Part shown: positions 29,171 to 38,060 of the stretch, piece by piece | Numbering within the stretch: position 1 is the stretch's first letter | Layout of the letters: each line of letters begins with the position of its first letter | Source: Sphingobium estronivorans | GTDB lineage: Bacteria > Pseudomonadota > Alphaproteobacteria > Sphingomonadales > Sphingomonadaceae | Reading direction: 5' to 3' | Length of the DNA stretch: 64,000 bases | NCBI RefSeq assembly: GCF_008692605.1 | Contig: NZ_LFCT01000003.1 | Coordinates: 124,001 to 188,000, forward strand | Translations under genes and position numbers: made by a program | The notes under the pieces: model-generated | The model's input: the letters and a program-made list of their open reading frames with translations, nothing else | Told to the model about the DNA's origin: nothing | Databases searched by the model: none

Positions 29171-31171
29171 ATGTCTGGCACACTCACAACAACGCAGATG
29201 ATCTTCGGTCGTCTGACATGGGATGCATTCCCATGGCATGAACCCATCGTCGTGGCGACATTCGTCGCGGTGGTGCTGGGCGGCGCGGCGATGGTCGCGG
29301 CGCTCACCTATTTCAAGCTCTGGGGCTATCTCTGGAAGGAATGGTTCACCAGCGTCGACCACAAGAAGATCGGCATCATGTACATGGTGCTGGGCCTGAT
29401 CATGTTCCTGCGCGGCTTTGCCGACGCGATCATGATGCGGTTGCAGCAGGCGCTCGCCTTCAACGGGTCGGAAGGCTATCTGAACGCCCACCATTATGAT
29501 CAGGTGTTCACCGCCCACGGCGTCATCATGATCTTCTTCGTGGCGATGCCGTTCATCACCGGCCTCATGAACTATATCGTTCCGCTCCAGATCGGCGCGC
29601 GCGACGTGTCCTTCCCCTTCCTGAACAATTTCTCGTTCTGGATGACCACGGGCGGCGCGGTGCTGGTGATGATCTCGCTGTTCCTGGGCGAGTTCGCCCA
29701 GACCGGCTGGCTCGCCTACCCGCCGCTGTCGGGACTGGCCTACAGCCCGGCCACGGGTGTGGATTATTATATCTGGGCGCTCCAGGTGGCCGGCGTCGGC
29801 ACGACCCTGTCGGGCATCAACCTGATCGCGACCATCGTGAAGATGCGCGCGCCGGGCATGTCGCTCATGAAGATGCCAGTGTTCACCTGGACCTCGCTCT
29901 GCGCGAACATCCTGATCGTCGCTTCCTTCCCCATCCTGACCGCGACGCTCGTGCTGCTGTCGCTCGACCGCTATGCGGGCACCGCCTTCTTCACCAATGA
30001 TTTCGGCGGCAACCCGATGATGTACGTCAACCTCATCTGGATCTGGGGCCACCCGGAAGTCTACATCCTCATCCTGCCGCTGTTCGGCGTCTTTTCCGAA
30101 GTCGTCTCGACCTTCTCGGGCAAGCGGCTGTTCGGCTACACGTCGATGGTCTATGCGACCTGCTGCATCATGGTGCTGTCCTACCTGGTGTGGCTGCACC
30201 ACTTCTTCACCATGGGTTCGGGCGCCAGCGTCAACAGCTTCTTCGGCATCACGACGATGATCATCTCGATCCCGACGGGTGCGAAGCTCTTCAACTGGCT
30301 CTTCACCATGTATCGCGGCAAGATCCGTTTCGAACTGCCGATGATGTGGGCCGTCGCGTTCATGCTGACCTTCACCATCGGCGGCATGACCGGCGTCATG
30401 CTCGCCGTTCCGCCCGCGGACTTCGTGCTGCACAACTCGCTGTTCCTGATCGCGCACTTCCATAACGTGATCATCGGCGGCGTGCTGTTCGGCATCTTCG
30501 CGGCGATCAACTACTGGTGGCCCAAGGCGTTCGGCTTCCGGCTGAACCAGTTCTGGGGCAAGGTGAGCTTCTGGTGCTGGCAGGTCGGGTTCTGGCTGGC
30601 TTTCACCCCGCTCTACATATTGGGCTTCATGGGCGTGACCCGCCGCATGCGGGTGTTCGACGATCCGTCGCTGCACATCTGGTTCATCATCGCCGCCGTC
30701 GGCGCCGCCATCATCGCGGCGGGCATCGGTGCGATGCTGGTGCAGTTCGCCGTTTCCATCTGGAAGCGCGACGAACTGAAGGTGGAAGGCGATCCCTGGG
30801 ATGGCCGTACCCTGGAATGGGCGACCAGCTCGCCCCCGCCGGAGTATAATTTCGCCTTCACGCCGGTGGTCTATGACACCGACACCTGGGCCGACATGAA
30901 GCGGAACAACTACCAGCGTCCGCTGTCGGGTTATCAGGCGATCCACATGCCGAGCAGCACGGGCGCGGGCGTCATCCTCGCCGCTCTGGCGACGCTCTGC
31001 GGCTTCTCGCTCATCTGGTACATCTGGTGGCTTGCCGGCCTCAGCTTCGTCGGGATGATCGCGGTCGCCATCGGCCATACCTTCAACTACAAGCGCGACT
31101 TCTACATCCCCGCGGATGTGGTGACGCGCACCGAGGAAGAGCGCACGCGCATCCTCGCGGCGGGAGTGTGA
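29171..31171 (+). CDS. cyoB: Cytochrome bo3 ubiquinol oxidase subunit I
   Basis: A 666-residue catalytic subunit of about 15 membrane helices. Haem and copper ligands are visible: the low-spin haem histidine in [11 protein letters not shown], the copper histidine and cross-linked tyrosine in [10 protein letters not shown], the histidine pair in WLHHFFTMG, and the last haem histidines in IAHFHNVI. It reduces oxygen to water and pumps protons using ubiquinol. The length agrees with E. coli CyoB (663). Confidence 0.96.
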   Translation: MSGTLTTTQMIFGRLTWDAFPWHEPIVVATFVAVVLGGAAMVAALTYFKLWGYLWKEWFTSVDHKKIGIMYMVLGLIMFLRGFADAIMMRLQQALAFNGSEGYLNAHHYDQVFTAHGVIMIFFVAMPFITGLMNYIVPLQIGARDVSFPFLNNFSFWMTTGGAVLVMISLFLGEFAQTGWLAYPPLSGLAYSPATGVDYYIWALQVAGVGTTLSGINLIATIVKMRAPGMSLMKMPVFTWTSLCANILIVASFPILTATLVLLSLDRYAGTAFFTNDFGGNPMMYVNLIWIWGHPEVYILILPLFGVFSEVVSTFSGKRLFGYTSMVYATCCIMVLSYLVWLHHFFTMGSGASVNSFFGITTMIISIPTGAKLFNWLFTMYRGKIRFELPMMWAVAFMLTFTIGGMTGVMLAVPPADFVLHNSLFLIAHFHNVIIGGVLFGIFAAINYWWPKAFGFRLNQFWGKVSFWCWQVGFWLAFTPLYILGFMGVTRRMRVFDDPSLHIWFIIAAVGAAIIAAGIGAMLVQFAVSIWKRDELKVEGDPWDGRTLEWATSSPPPEYNFAFTPVVYDTDTWADMKRNNYQRPLSGYQAIHMPSSTGAGVILAALATLCGFSLIWYIWWLAGLSFVGMIAVAIGHTFNYKRDFYIPADVVTRTEEERTRILAAGV

Positions 31172-31176
31172 CACTC

Positions 31177-31800
31177 ATGAGCAGCGCAACTGCAACGATG
31201 GAACCTCGGGCATATCATTTGCCCGAGGAGCCGCACCTCCACGAAGGCCACAGCACCAATCTGGGCTTCTGGATGTACCTGATGAGCGACTGTCTCATCT
31301 TCGCCATCCTCTTCGCCACCTATGCCGTGCTCGGCGGCAGCTATGCCGGCGGGCCGGGACCGAAGGACCTGTTCGACCTGCCGCTGATCGCGCTCAACAC
31401 CGCGATGCTGCTGTTCTCGTCGATCACCTACGGCTTCGCCATGCTGGCGATGGAGAAGAACCGGATCAGCGCCACCCAGGGCTGGCTGTTCGTCACGCTG
31501 CTGTTCGGCGGCGCGTTCCTGTTCATCGAACTCTACGAATTCTCGCACCTCATCCATGAGGGCGCGGGTCCGCAGCGTTCGGCCTTCCTGTCGTCCTTCT
31601 TCACGCTGGTCGGCACGCACGGCCTGCACGTCACCTTCGGTTCGATCTGGCTGATCACGCTGATGGTGCAGGTCGCCAGGAAGGGCCTGATCCCCGCCAA
31701 CAAGCGCCGCCTGATGTGCCTGTCGATGTTCTGGCACTTCCTGGACGTCATCTGGATCGGCGTCTTCACCTTTGTCTATCTGTTGGGAGTGCTGCGGTGA
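31177..31800 (+). CDS. cyoC: Cytochrome bo3 ubiquinol oxidase subunit III
   Basis: A 207-residue membrane subunit with five helices, starting MSSATATMEPR at ATG 31177, five bases after the cyoB stop. NLGFWMYLMSDCLIFAILF and GTHGLHVTFGSIWL are subunit III landmarks. The acidic residue of the FLFIELYEFSHL helix is typical of the family. The stop overlaps the GTG start of cyoD (GTGA), so the two are coupled. It stabilises the oxidase core and helps proton uptake. Confidence 0.95.
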   Translation: MSSATATMEPRAYHLPEEPHLHEGHSTNLGFWMYLMSDCLIFAILFATYAVLGGSYAGGPGPKDLFDLPLIALNTAMLLFSSITYGFAMLAMEKNRISATQGWLFVTLLFGGAFLFIELYEFSHLIHEGAGPQRSAFLSSFFTLVGTHGLHVTFGSIWLITLMVQVARKGLIPANKRRLMCLSMFWHFLDVIWIGVFTFVYLLGVLR

Positions 31801-32192
31801 GCGATGCAGTCCATAGCCACGGTCACCACGACGATCATCATGATGACCATTCGCACGGCAGCTTCGGCAGCTACATGATCGGTTTCGGCCTGTCGGTCAT
31901 CCTGACGGCCATTCCCTTCTGGCTGGTCATGACCGGCGTGCTGAACGACCCGCAACTGACCGGCGTGGTCATCATGGGCTTTGCCGCGGTGCAGATGGTC
32001 GTCCACATGATCTACTTCCTGCACATGAACACCCGTCTGGAGGGCGGCTGGTCCTTCATGGCGCTGATGCTGACCATCGTTCTGGTCGTCATCGTGCTGT
32101 CGGGATCGCTGTGGGTCATGTACCACCTCAACAACAACATGATGCCGCACGCGGACATGTCCGCGATGCAGCAGATGAGCGAGATGCCGTGA
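31797..32192 (+). CDS. cyoD: Cytochrome bo3 ubiquinol oxidase subunit IV
   Basis: A 131-residue small subunit with three membrane helices. It starts at GTG 31797 inside the cyoC stop and ends within the GTG of surf1. The N-terminus is strikingly histidine- and aspartate-rich (HSHGHHDDHHDDHSHG), a feature not needed for the CyoD fold and potentially able to bind metal. The helix VHMIYFLHMN is a CyoD hallmark. It assists assembly of the copper site in subunit I in E. coli. Confidence 0.92.
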   Translation: MSDAVHSHGHHDDHHDDHSHGSFGSYMIGFGLSVILTAIPFWLVMTGVLNDPQLTGVVIMGFAAVQMVVHMIYFLHMNTRLEGGWSFMALMLTIVLVVIVLSGSLWVMYHLNNNMMPHADMSAMQQMSEMP

Positions 32193-32914
32193 CATCGCCC
32201 GAGTCCGGGGAGCGCCGCCGGCGTTCCCCGGCCTTCCCGATCGGCCTGACGCTGATCGCCCTTTTCTTTTTCGCCGGATTTTGCGCGCTCGGCGCCTGGC
32301 AAATCCAGCGACTGGGCTGGAAGCGCGACCTGATCGCCCGCGTCGATGCGCGGATTCATGCCCTTCCCGTTTCCGCTCCCCGCATCGCCCTAAAGGCCGA
32401 TGAATATCGCCGCGTGCGCATTTCGGGCCATTTCCTGCATGACAAGGCCGCGCTGGTGCAGGCCGTGACCGTGCGCGGCCCGGGTTTCTGGGTGCTGACG
32501 CCGCTCGCCACCGACCGGGGCTTTACCGTGATCGTCAATCGCGGCTTCGTGCCGCCTGAACGCCGCAAGGATTATGGCCGGCCACCGGGCGAAGTGCATC
32601 TGGCGGGCCTGCTGCGCCTGAACGAGCCGGGCGGCGGCTTCCTGCGGTCCAACGATCCGGCGGCGGACCGCTGGTATTCCCGCGATGTGACGGCTATCGG
32701 CGCCGCGCGCGGGGTCAAGGGACCGCTCGCCGGCTATTTCATCGATGCCGACGCCGCCTGCGGTCCCGACAGCCTGCCCGTCGGCGGCCTGACCGTCGTC
32801 ACCTTTCCCAACCACCATCTGCAATATGCGCTCACATGGTTCGTTCTGGCCGCGATGGTCGCGGGCGCTTACATCTATGTCATGCGTCAGGAGTGGAAAG
32901 AGCGCCGGGGATGA
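32189..32914 (+). CDS. SURF1 family oxidase assembly protein
   Basis: A 241-residue protein with two terminal membrane helices (IGLTLIALFFFAGFCALGAW and ALTWFVLAAMVAGAYIYV) around a periplasmic domain, the SURF1 layout. LGAWQIQRLGWK and VNRGFVP are family signatures. SURF1 proteins help place haem in haem-copper oxidases; Paracoccus has a form dedicated to its quinol oxidase (Surf1q), and the position here suggests the same job. It starts at GTG 32189, overlapping cyoD, and its stop overlaps the regB-like start. Confidence 0.88.
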   Translation: MTSPESGERRRRSPAFPIGLTLIALFFFAGFCALGAWQIQRLGWKRDLIARVDARIHALPVSAPRIALKADEYRRVRISGHFLHDKAALVQAVTVRGPGFWVLTPLATDRGFTVIVNRGFVPPERRKDYGRPPGEVHLAGLLRLNEPGGGFLRSNDPAADRWYSRDVTAIGAARGVKGPLAGYFIDADAACGPDSLPVGGLTVVTFPNHHLQYALTWFVLAAMVAGAYIYVMRQEWKERRG

Positions 32915-34239
32915 GCCGCAACCTCCCTATCAGTACCCTCTGGCAACCCAGCCAGTGGCCGGCCGATGCCGCGGGTCGCAAGAATCTGGCGCTGTTGGTA
33001 CAATTGCGCTGGCTGGCGATCGCGGGACAACTGGTCACCATATTGGCGGTGCATTTCGGCATGGGCATCCGCCTGCCGATCGCACCGATGCTGCTGGTGG
33101 CGGGCATGGCGATCCTGATGAACGGCCTCAGCTTCGGCGCGCTGCGCAAGCGGATCGACGTGTCCCATGCCGAATTGTTCCTGTCGTTGCTGTTCGACGT
33201 GCTGCTGCTGACGGCACAGCTTTACCTGTCCGGCGGCGCGACCAATCCCTTCATCTCGCTCTATCTGGTGCAGGTCGCGCTGGGCGCGGTGCTGCTCGAC
33301 CGCTGGAGCATCTGGGGGATCGTGTTCGTTTCGGCGCTCTGCGCGGGGTTGCTGGCGCTGCACTACCGGCCGCTGGACCTGAGCGGCGCGCTGCAAGGGC
33401 ATTTGTTCGACCTGCATATCGTCGGCACCTGGATCTGCCTCACCATGATCGCGGTGCTGCTGGTGCTGTTCGTGCTGCCGGTGACGCGCAATCTCCAGGT
33501 GCGGGACGCCTATCTGGCGAAGCTGCGGCAACAGGCGGCGGAAGAGGAGCATATCGTGCGCATGGGCCTGCTGGCTTCGGGCGCCGCGCATGAACTGGGC
33601 ACCCCCCTGTCCCAACTCGCGGTGGTGCTGGGCGACTGGCGACACATGACAGAGATCACGGACCACCCCGCCCTGGTCGAGGAAGTGCAGGAGATGCAGG
33701 CGGCGGTCGGGCGCTGCAAGGCCATCGTGACGGGCATCCTCCTCTCATCCGGCGAAGCGCGGGGCGAGGCGCCCGCAATCACCAATGTGCGGGAATTCAT
33801 CGACGGCATCGCCAGCGACTGGCGCAAGGCGAATCCGGGGATGCCGCTGCGCTGCGACTTCGGCCCGCACGACTATCCGCGCATCATCGCCGATCCGGTG
33901 ATCCGGCAGGCCATCGGCAATCTGCTGGACAATGCGCGGGAGGCCGGGGCGAGCTATATCGACCTGCTCGTCGGGCGCGACAGCACGTCGCTCAACATCG
34001 CGGTGCGCGACAATGGCAGCGGCTTCACCGGCGAGATGCTGGAAGATTTCGGCAAGCCCTATCGGTCGAGCAAGGGCAAGGAAGGCCATGGCCTTGGCCT
34101 TTTCCTTGTCGTCAATGTGGTGCGCAAGCTGGGCGGCAGCGTGAGCGCGAGCAATGGCGCGGACGGCGGGGCGCTGATCCTGCTGCGCCTGCCGCTGGGC
34201 ACGGTCGGGCTGGAAGAGGAGACATTGGGTGAGCCCTGA
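32911..34239 (+). CDS. regB: RegB/PrrB/ActS-type redox sensor histidine kinase
   Basis: A 442-residue membrane kinase: about six helices in residues 25-190, then an H-box with H227 (GAAHELGTPL) and an ATPase domain with NLLDNAREAG and GLGLFLV. Two RegB hallmarks are present: the quinone-binding-type motif GGATNPF (108-114) and a cysteine C269 in GRCKAIV, the position of the redox-active Cys265 of Rhodobacter RegB. It would therefore sense quinone redox state or oxygen. It is coupled (ATGA) to surf1, and the response regulator gene overlaps its end. Confidence 0.9.
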   Translation: MSRNLPISTLWQPSQWPADAAGRKNLALLVQLRWLAIAGQLVTILAVHFGMGIRLPIAPMLLVAGMAILMNGLSFGALRKRIDVSHAELFLSLLFDVLLLTAQLYLSGGATNPFISLYLVQVALGAVLLDRWSIWGIVFVSALCAGLLALHYRPLDLSGALQGHLFDLHIVGTWICLTMIAVLLVLFVLPVTRNLQVRDAYLAKLRQQAAEEEHIVRMGLLASGAAHELGTPLSQLAVVLGDWRHMTEITDHPALVEEVQEMQAAVGRCKAIVTGILLSSGEARGEAPAITNVREFIDGIASDWRKANPGMPLRCDFGPHDYPRIIADPVIRQAIGNLLDNAREAGASYIDLLVGRDSTSLNIAVRDNGSGFTGEMLEDFGKPYRSSKGKEGHGLGLFLVVNVVRKLGGSVSASNGADGGALILLRLPLGTVGLEEETLGEP

Positions 34240-34762
34240 ACGCCTTTTGATGCTGGTCGAGGATGACGAGGCCTTCGCCAGGACGCTGAAGCGGTCGTTC
34301 GAGCGGCGCGGCTATACCGTGCTGACGGCGGACAATCATGCCTCGCTGGTGACGCTGCTGGCGGATCACAGGCCGACCCATGCGGTAGTGGACCTGAAGC
34401 TGGGCGCGGAATCCGGACTGGTGTGCGTGCAAACGCTGCATGCCCATGATCCGGGGATGCTGATCGTGGTGCTGACCGGCTTTGCCAGCATTGCGACGGC
34501 AGTGGAGGCAATCAAGCTCGGCGCTTCCAACTATCTCGCCAAGCCGTCCAATACCGACGATATCGAAGCGGCCTTTTCGCGATCGTCGGGCGACCCCTCG
34601 ACCCCGCTGGCGCCGCGCCCGACCTCCATCAAGACGCTGGAATGGGAGCATATCCATGAAGTGCTCAAGGACAGCGACTTCAACATTTCCGAAGCGGCCC
34701 GCCGACTGGGCATGCACCGGCGGACATTGGCGAGAAAGCTCGCCAAAAGACAGGTGGGGTGA
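34229..34762 (+). CDS. regA: RegA/PrrA/ActR-type response regulator
   Basis: A 177-residue regulator: receiver domain with the acidic pocket EDD (11-13), phosphorylation site D55 (AVVDLKLG) and K105, then a proline-containing linker and a Fis-type helix-turn-helix ISEAARRLGMHRRTLARKLA (153-172) that closely resembles RegA/PrrA/ActR. The start is GTG 34229 with GAGGAG 8 bases upstream, overlapping regB by 11 bp. By family it controls respiration, often including terminal oxidases such as the cyo genes of this very operon. Confidence 0.92.
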   Translation: MSPERLLMLVEDDEAFARTLKRSFERRGYTVLTADNHASLVTLLADHRPTHAVVDLKLGAESGLVCVQTLHAHDPGMLIVVLTGFASIATAVEAIKLGASNYLAKPSNTDDIEAAFSRSSGDPSTPLAPRPTSIKTLEWEHIHEVLKDSDFNISEAARRLGMHRRTLARKLAKRQVG

Positions 34763-34780
34763 GCGGAGATTTCAGGAAAA

Positions 34781-34854
34781 TGGAGCGGGTGAAGGGAATC
34801 GAACCCTCGTCGTAAGCTTGGGAAGCTTCTGCTCTACCATTGAGCTACACCCGC
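34781..34854 (-). tRNA. tRNA-Gly (anticodon CCC)
   Basis: On the minus strand a 74-base tRNA: acceptor GCGGGTG with CACCCGC, D-arm GCTCAATGGTAGAGC, anticodon loop TTCCCAA (anticodon CCC), T-arm GGGTTCGATTCCC, discriminator T and an encoded CCA at 34781-34783. One apparent G-A mismatch closes the anticodon stem. It converges on the regA gene 18 bp away. Confidence 0.95.
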
Positions 34855-35024
34855 AATGCGCTGTATTTGCTGGGTTTTATCGCGTTTCCGGCGATTTGTT
34901 CCAACATGGGGAATAGTGGAATTCCAACCTTTCCCTCTACGTCGCTGAGCCGCCATTAGCTTTCAGGCATTGCGGCGTCAATGTCGACAGTAGCGCTGAA
35001 CGAACAACTATCGCTTTCGGAAGC

Positions 35025-35049
35025 GGAACGTTCACGAAGGGCCTGCGTT
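35025..35049 (+). promoter_or_regulatory. EcfG-type (general stress sigma factor) promoter
   Basis: GGAAC (35025-35029), 16 bases, then CGTT (35046-35049) is an exact match to the alphaproteobacterial EcfG consensus GGAAC-N16/17-CGTT. A transcript would begin near 35056, giving a leader of about 34 bases before the ATG at 35090. It lies directly upstream of the hybrid histidine kinase gene. Confidence 0.65.
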
Positions 35050-35089
35050 GTCAGAGGGCATGCCACAAAAATCCGACAGGGACCGTCCC

Positions 35090-37051
35090 ATGAGCGCGGT
35101 GGAACCGGAATGGTCTGGAAACCGCTTTGAATTGCTGGTCCAGAGCGTCACCGATTATGCGATCTTCATGCTGTCGACCGACGGCATTGTCGCCAGCTGG
35201 AATGCCGGCGCGCGCCGTTTCAAGGGCTATGAGGCTGAGGAGGTCATCGGCCGGCACTTTTCGATCTTCTACACGCCGGAGGATCAGGCCGCGGGCATCC
35301 CCGCCCTGGCGCTGGCCACCGCCAGGGATGAAGGCCGGTTCGAGGCGGAAGGCTGGCGCCTGCGCAAGGACGGCACGCGTTTCTGGGCGAACGTCGTCAT
35401 CGATCCTATCCACGATCCGAACGGCACGCTGATCGGCTTTGCGAAAGTGACGCGGGACCTGACCGAGCGTCGCGCCGCGCAGGAAGAACTGCGCCGCAGT
35501 GAGGAACGCTTCCGCCTGCTGGTGCAGGGGGTCAAGGATTATGCCATCTACATGCTCGATCCGGTGGGAACGATCACGAGCTGGAATCCGGGAGCGGAGC
35601 GGTTCAAAGGCTATACTGCGGACGAGATTCTGGGCCAGAATTTTTCCCGCTTCTATTCGGAAGAGGATCGGATGGCGGGCATCCCTTCCCGGGCGCTGGA
35701 AACGGCGGCGCGGGAGGGGCGGTTCGAGGCCGAGGGATGGCGAATCCGCAAGGATGGATCGCAATTCTGGGCGCATGTCACCATCGAGGCGATCCGTGAC
35801 GGTAACGGCGAGTTGATCGGCTTCGCCAAGGTCACCCGCGACCTCACCGAAAGGCGGGAGACGCAATTGGCGCTGGAGGAAGCGCGCGAGACGGTTTTCC
35901 AGTCCCAGAAAATGGACGCAATCGGCAAGCTGACAGGCGGCGTCGCCCATGATTTCAACAATCTGCTGGCGGTGATCGTCGGCAGCCTGGACCTGGCCCG
36001 CCACCGCTTGGCGGCGGGCGCGGACGTGTCGCGCTATATCGACAATGCCATGACGGCGGCCGAACGCGGCGCGACCCTGACGCAGCGGATGCTGGCCTTC
36101 GCACGCAAGCAGGAACTGAAGCTGCAAAATGTCGACTGCATGGCGCTAGTGCGTGATATGGCCGACCTGCTCAAGACCACGCTGGGCAGCGGGGCCTTGA
36201 TCGAAACGCGCTTTCCCCTTCATTTGCCCCCGGCCTATGCCGATCCGGCGCAACTGGAACTGGCGCTGCTCAACCTCGCGGTCAACGCGCGCGACGCCAT
36301 GCCGCAGGGCGGACGCATCATCATCGAAGGCAGCGAGACGGCGCGCCTCCAGAACCAGCCGTCCGACCTGGAAAGCCGCCGCTATATCCGGCTGTCGATC
36401 ATCGACGAAGGCGAAGGCATGGACGAAGCGACGCTGGAGCGGGCGCGCGAGCCTTTCTTCACCACCAAGGGGATTGGCAAGGGGACGGGGCTGGGCCTGT
36501 CGATGGTCCATGGCTTTGCCGAGCAGTGCGGCGGATCGCTGACCATCAGCAGTGAGGTCGGACGGGGAACCACGGTGTCCCTGTGGCTTCCGGTCGCGTC
36601 TGTCGAAGCCCCGGCGCAGGAGGGCACCGGACCGCTCGACAACCCGGCCTTCGATATGGGAGAGCCGCTGGTCATATTGGCGGTGGACGACGACGATCTG
36701 GTGCTGACCAACACGGCGGGAATGCTGGAGGAGTTGGGCCATACGGTCTTCCAGGCGGCGTCCGGCGCGGACGCGCTGCGGATGCTGGAGGAAGGCAATG
36801 TCGACATGGTCATCACCGATTATGCGATGCCGGCCATGACCGGCGCGCAACTGGCCGAAGCCATTGAGGAAAGGCTGCCGGGCCTGCCCGTGATCATCAT
36901 CACAGGCTATGCCGAACTCCCGCCGGACATGACGCACCGGCCGAGGCTGAACAAGCCGTTCAAGCAGGCGGAACTGGCGCGGATGGTCGCTAGCGTCGCA
37001 CAAGACAGCCAGCGCATCGTTCGGCTGGCCGCGCATTCGGACGATCTCTGA
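35090..37051 (+). CDS. Hybrid sensor histidine kinase with two PAS domains and a receiver
   Basis: A 653-residue soluble protein. Two PAS domains (about residues 15-125 and 140-250) are near copies of each other (SWNAGARRFKGY and SWNPGAERFKGY), followed by HisKA with H287 (VAHDFNNLL), an ATPase domain with NARDAM and GTGLGLSM, and a C-terminal receiver with probable phospho-acceptor D577 (VITDYAMPAM). Ligand unknown; the PAS domains lack the LOV cysteine motif. An earlier TTG (35048) is possible, but ATG 35090 has AGGGA 7 bases upstream and lies after the predicted EcfG-type start site, so it is preferred. Confidence 0.85.
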   Translation: MSAVEPEWSGNRFELLVQSVTDYAIFMLSTDGIVASWNAGARRFKGYEAEEVIGRHFSIFYTPEDQAAGIPALALATARDEGRFEAEGWRLRKDGTRFWANVVIDPIHDPNGTLIGFAKVTRDLTERRAAQEELRRSEERFRLLVQGVKDYAIYMLDPVGTITSWNPGAERFKGYTADEILGQNFSRFYSEEDRMAGIPSRALETAAREGRFEAEGWRIRKDGSQFWAHVTIEAIRDGNGELIGFAKVTRDLTERRETQLALEEARETVFQSQKMDAIGKLTGGVAHDFNNLLAVIVGSLDLARHRLAAGADVSRYIDNAMTAAERGATLTQRMLAFARKQELKLQNVDCMALVRDMADLLKTTLGSGALIETRFPLHLPPAYADPAQLELALLNLAVNARDAMPQGGRIIIEGSETARLQNQPSDLESRRYIRLSIIDEGEGMDEATLERAREPFFTTKGIGKGTGLGLSMVHGFAEQCGGSLTISSEVGRGTTVSLWLPVASVEAPAQEGTGPLDNPAFDMGEPLVILAVDDDDLVLTNTAGMLEELGHTVFQAASGADALRMLEEGNVDMVITDYAMPAMTGAQLAEAIEERLPGLPVIIITGYAELPPDMTHRPRLNKPFKQAELARMVASVAQDSQRIVRLAAHSDDL

Positions 37052-37190
37052 CCCTTCGCGATCTTAACCGAAGTTTGAAAAACATGGCGTACTGCTGGGC
37101 TTTCGCCTTGCCGCCCCTTGCAACCTACGGGAAGTTCGCCAAAGAGACATGAACATCGCCCGCCCCTTTCCTCCCTCCCCACAGGATCGC

Positions 37191-38060
37191 ATGAGCACGC
37201 CAGCGCCGACGTCGCATTTCTACACATCGCTGCGGATGCGCCTGCACTATCTGGATTGGGGCAATAGCGCGGCGCCCACGCTGATTCTGGTGCATGGCGG
37301 ATGCGATCATGCGCGGAGCTGGGACTGGACGGCGCGGGCGCTGGCGAAGGATTATCATGTCATCGCGCCAGACCTGCGCGGCCATGGCGACAGCGCCTGG
37401 TCGGCCGAGGGGTCCTATCCGATGATCAATTTCGTTTATGATCTGGCTCAACTGATCGAGCAACTCGGGCGGGAACCGGTGATTCTGGTCGGCCATTCGC
37501 TGGGGGGATCGATCGCGCTGCGCTATGCCGGGCTGTTCCCCGAGAAGGTCGCGAAGATCGTCGCGGTCGAAGGCCTGGGCCTGTCGCCCAACAGCATCGC
37601 GGAAAAAGCCCACAAACCCGCGACCGACCAATGGCTGGACTGGATCGGGAAGCGGCGCAAGCGTGCGCGCCAGACAAGGCGGCATTATCCGACCATCGAG
37701 GCGGCGGTCGCCCGGATGCGGGAGCGTAACGACCATCTGTCGGTCGAGCAGGCGATGCACCTCACCATTCATGGCGTCAACCGCAATGAAGATGGCAGCT
37801 ATCGCTGGAAATTCGATCCCTATCTGAACGACCTGTCGTCGCAGGTGGGGGACGATACCGAACTGCCCCAGTTCTGGAGCCGCATCGCCTGTCCCACGCT
37901 GCTCTGCCTGGGGCTGGATAGCTGGGCGTCCAATCCGGTGAAGGACGGACGCGCAGCGCATTTTCAGGACGCCCGGCTGGTGGAATTCGCGGAGGCCGGC
38001 CACTGGCTGCACCATGACCAGTTCGACCGCTTCATGGCGGAATTGCGGGATTTTCTATGA
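37191..38060 (+). CDS. Alpha/beta hydrolase
   Basis: A 289-residue alpha/beta-hydrolase. The oxyanion loop is LVHGGCDHARSW, the nucleophile serine is in VGHSLGGSIAL, and the late histidine is in EAGHWLHHDQF. It may be an esterase, haloalkane dehalogenase-like enzyme or similar; the substrate cannot be read from sequence. ATG 37191 has AGGA four bases before it; an in-frame ATG at 37149 would add 14 residues with unusual codon use and no good site. Its end overlaps by 6 bp the end of the opposing flavin oxidoreductase gene. Confidence 0.8.
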   Translation: MSTPAPTSHFYTSLRMRLHYLDWGNSAAPTLILVHGGCDHARSWDWTARALAKDYHVIAPDLRGHGDSAWSAEGSYPMINFVYDLAQLIEQLGREPVILVGHSLGGSIALRYAGLFPEKVAKIVAVEGLGLSPNSIAEKAHKPATDQWLDWIGKRRKRARQTRRHYPTIEAAVARMRERNDHLSVEQAMHLTIHGVNRNEDGSYRWKFDPYLNDLSSQVGDDTELPQFWSRIACPTLLCLGLDSWASNPVKDGRAAHFQDARLVEFAEAGHWLHHDQFDRFMAELRDFL

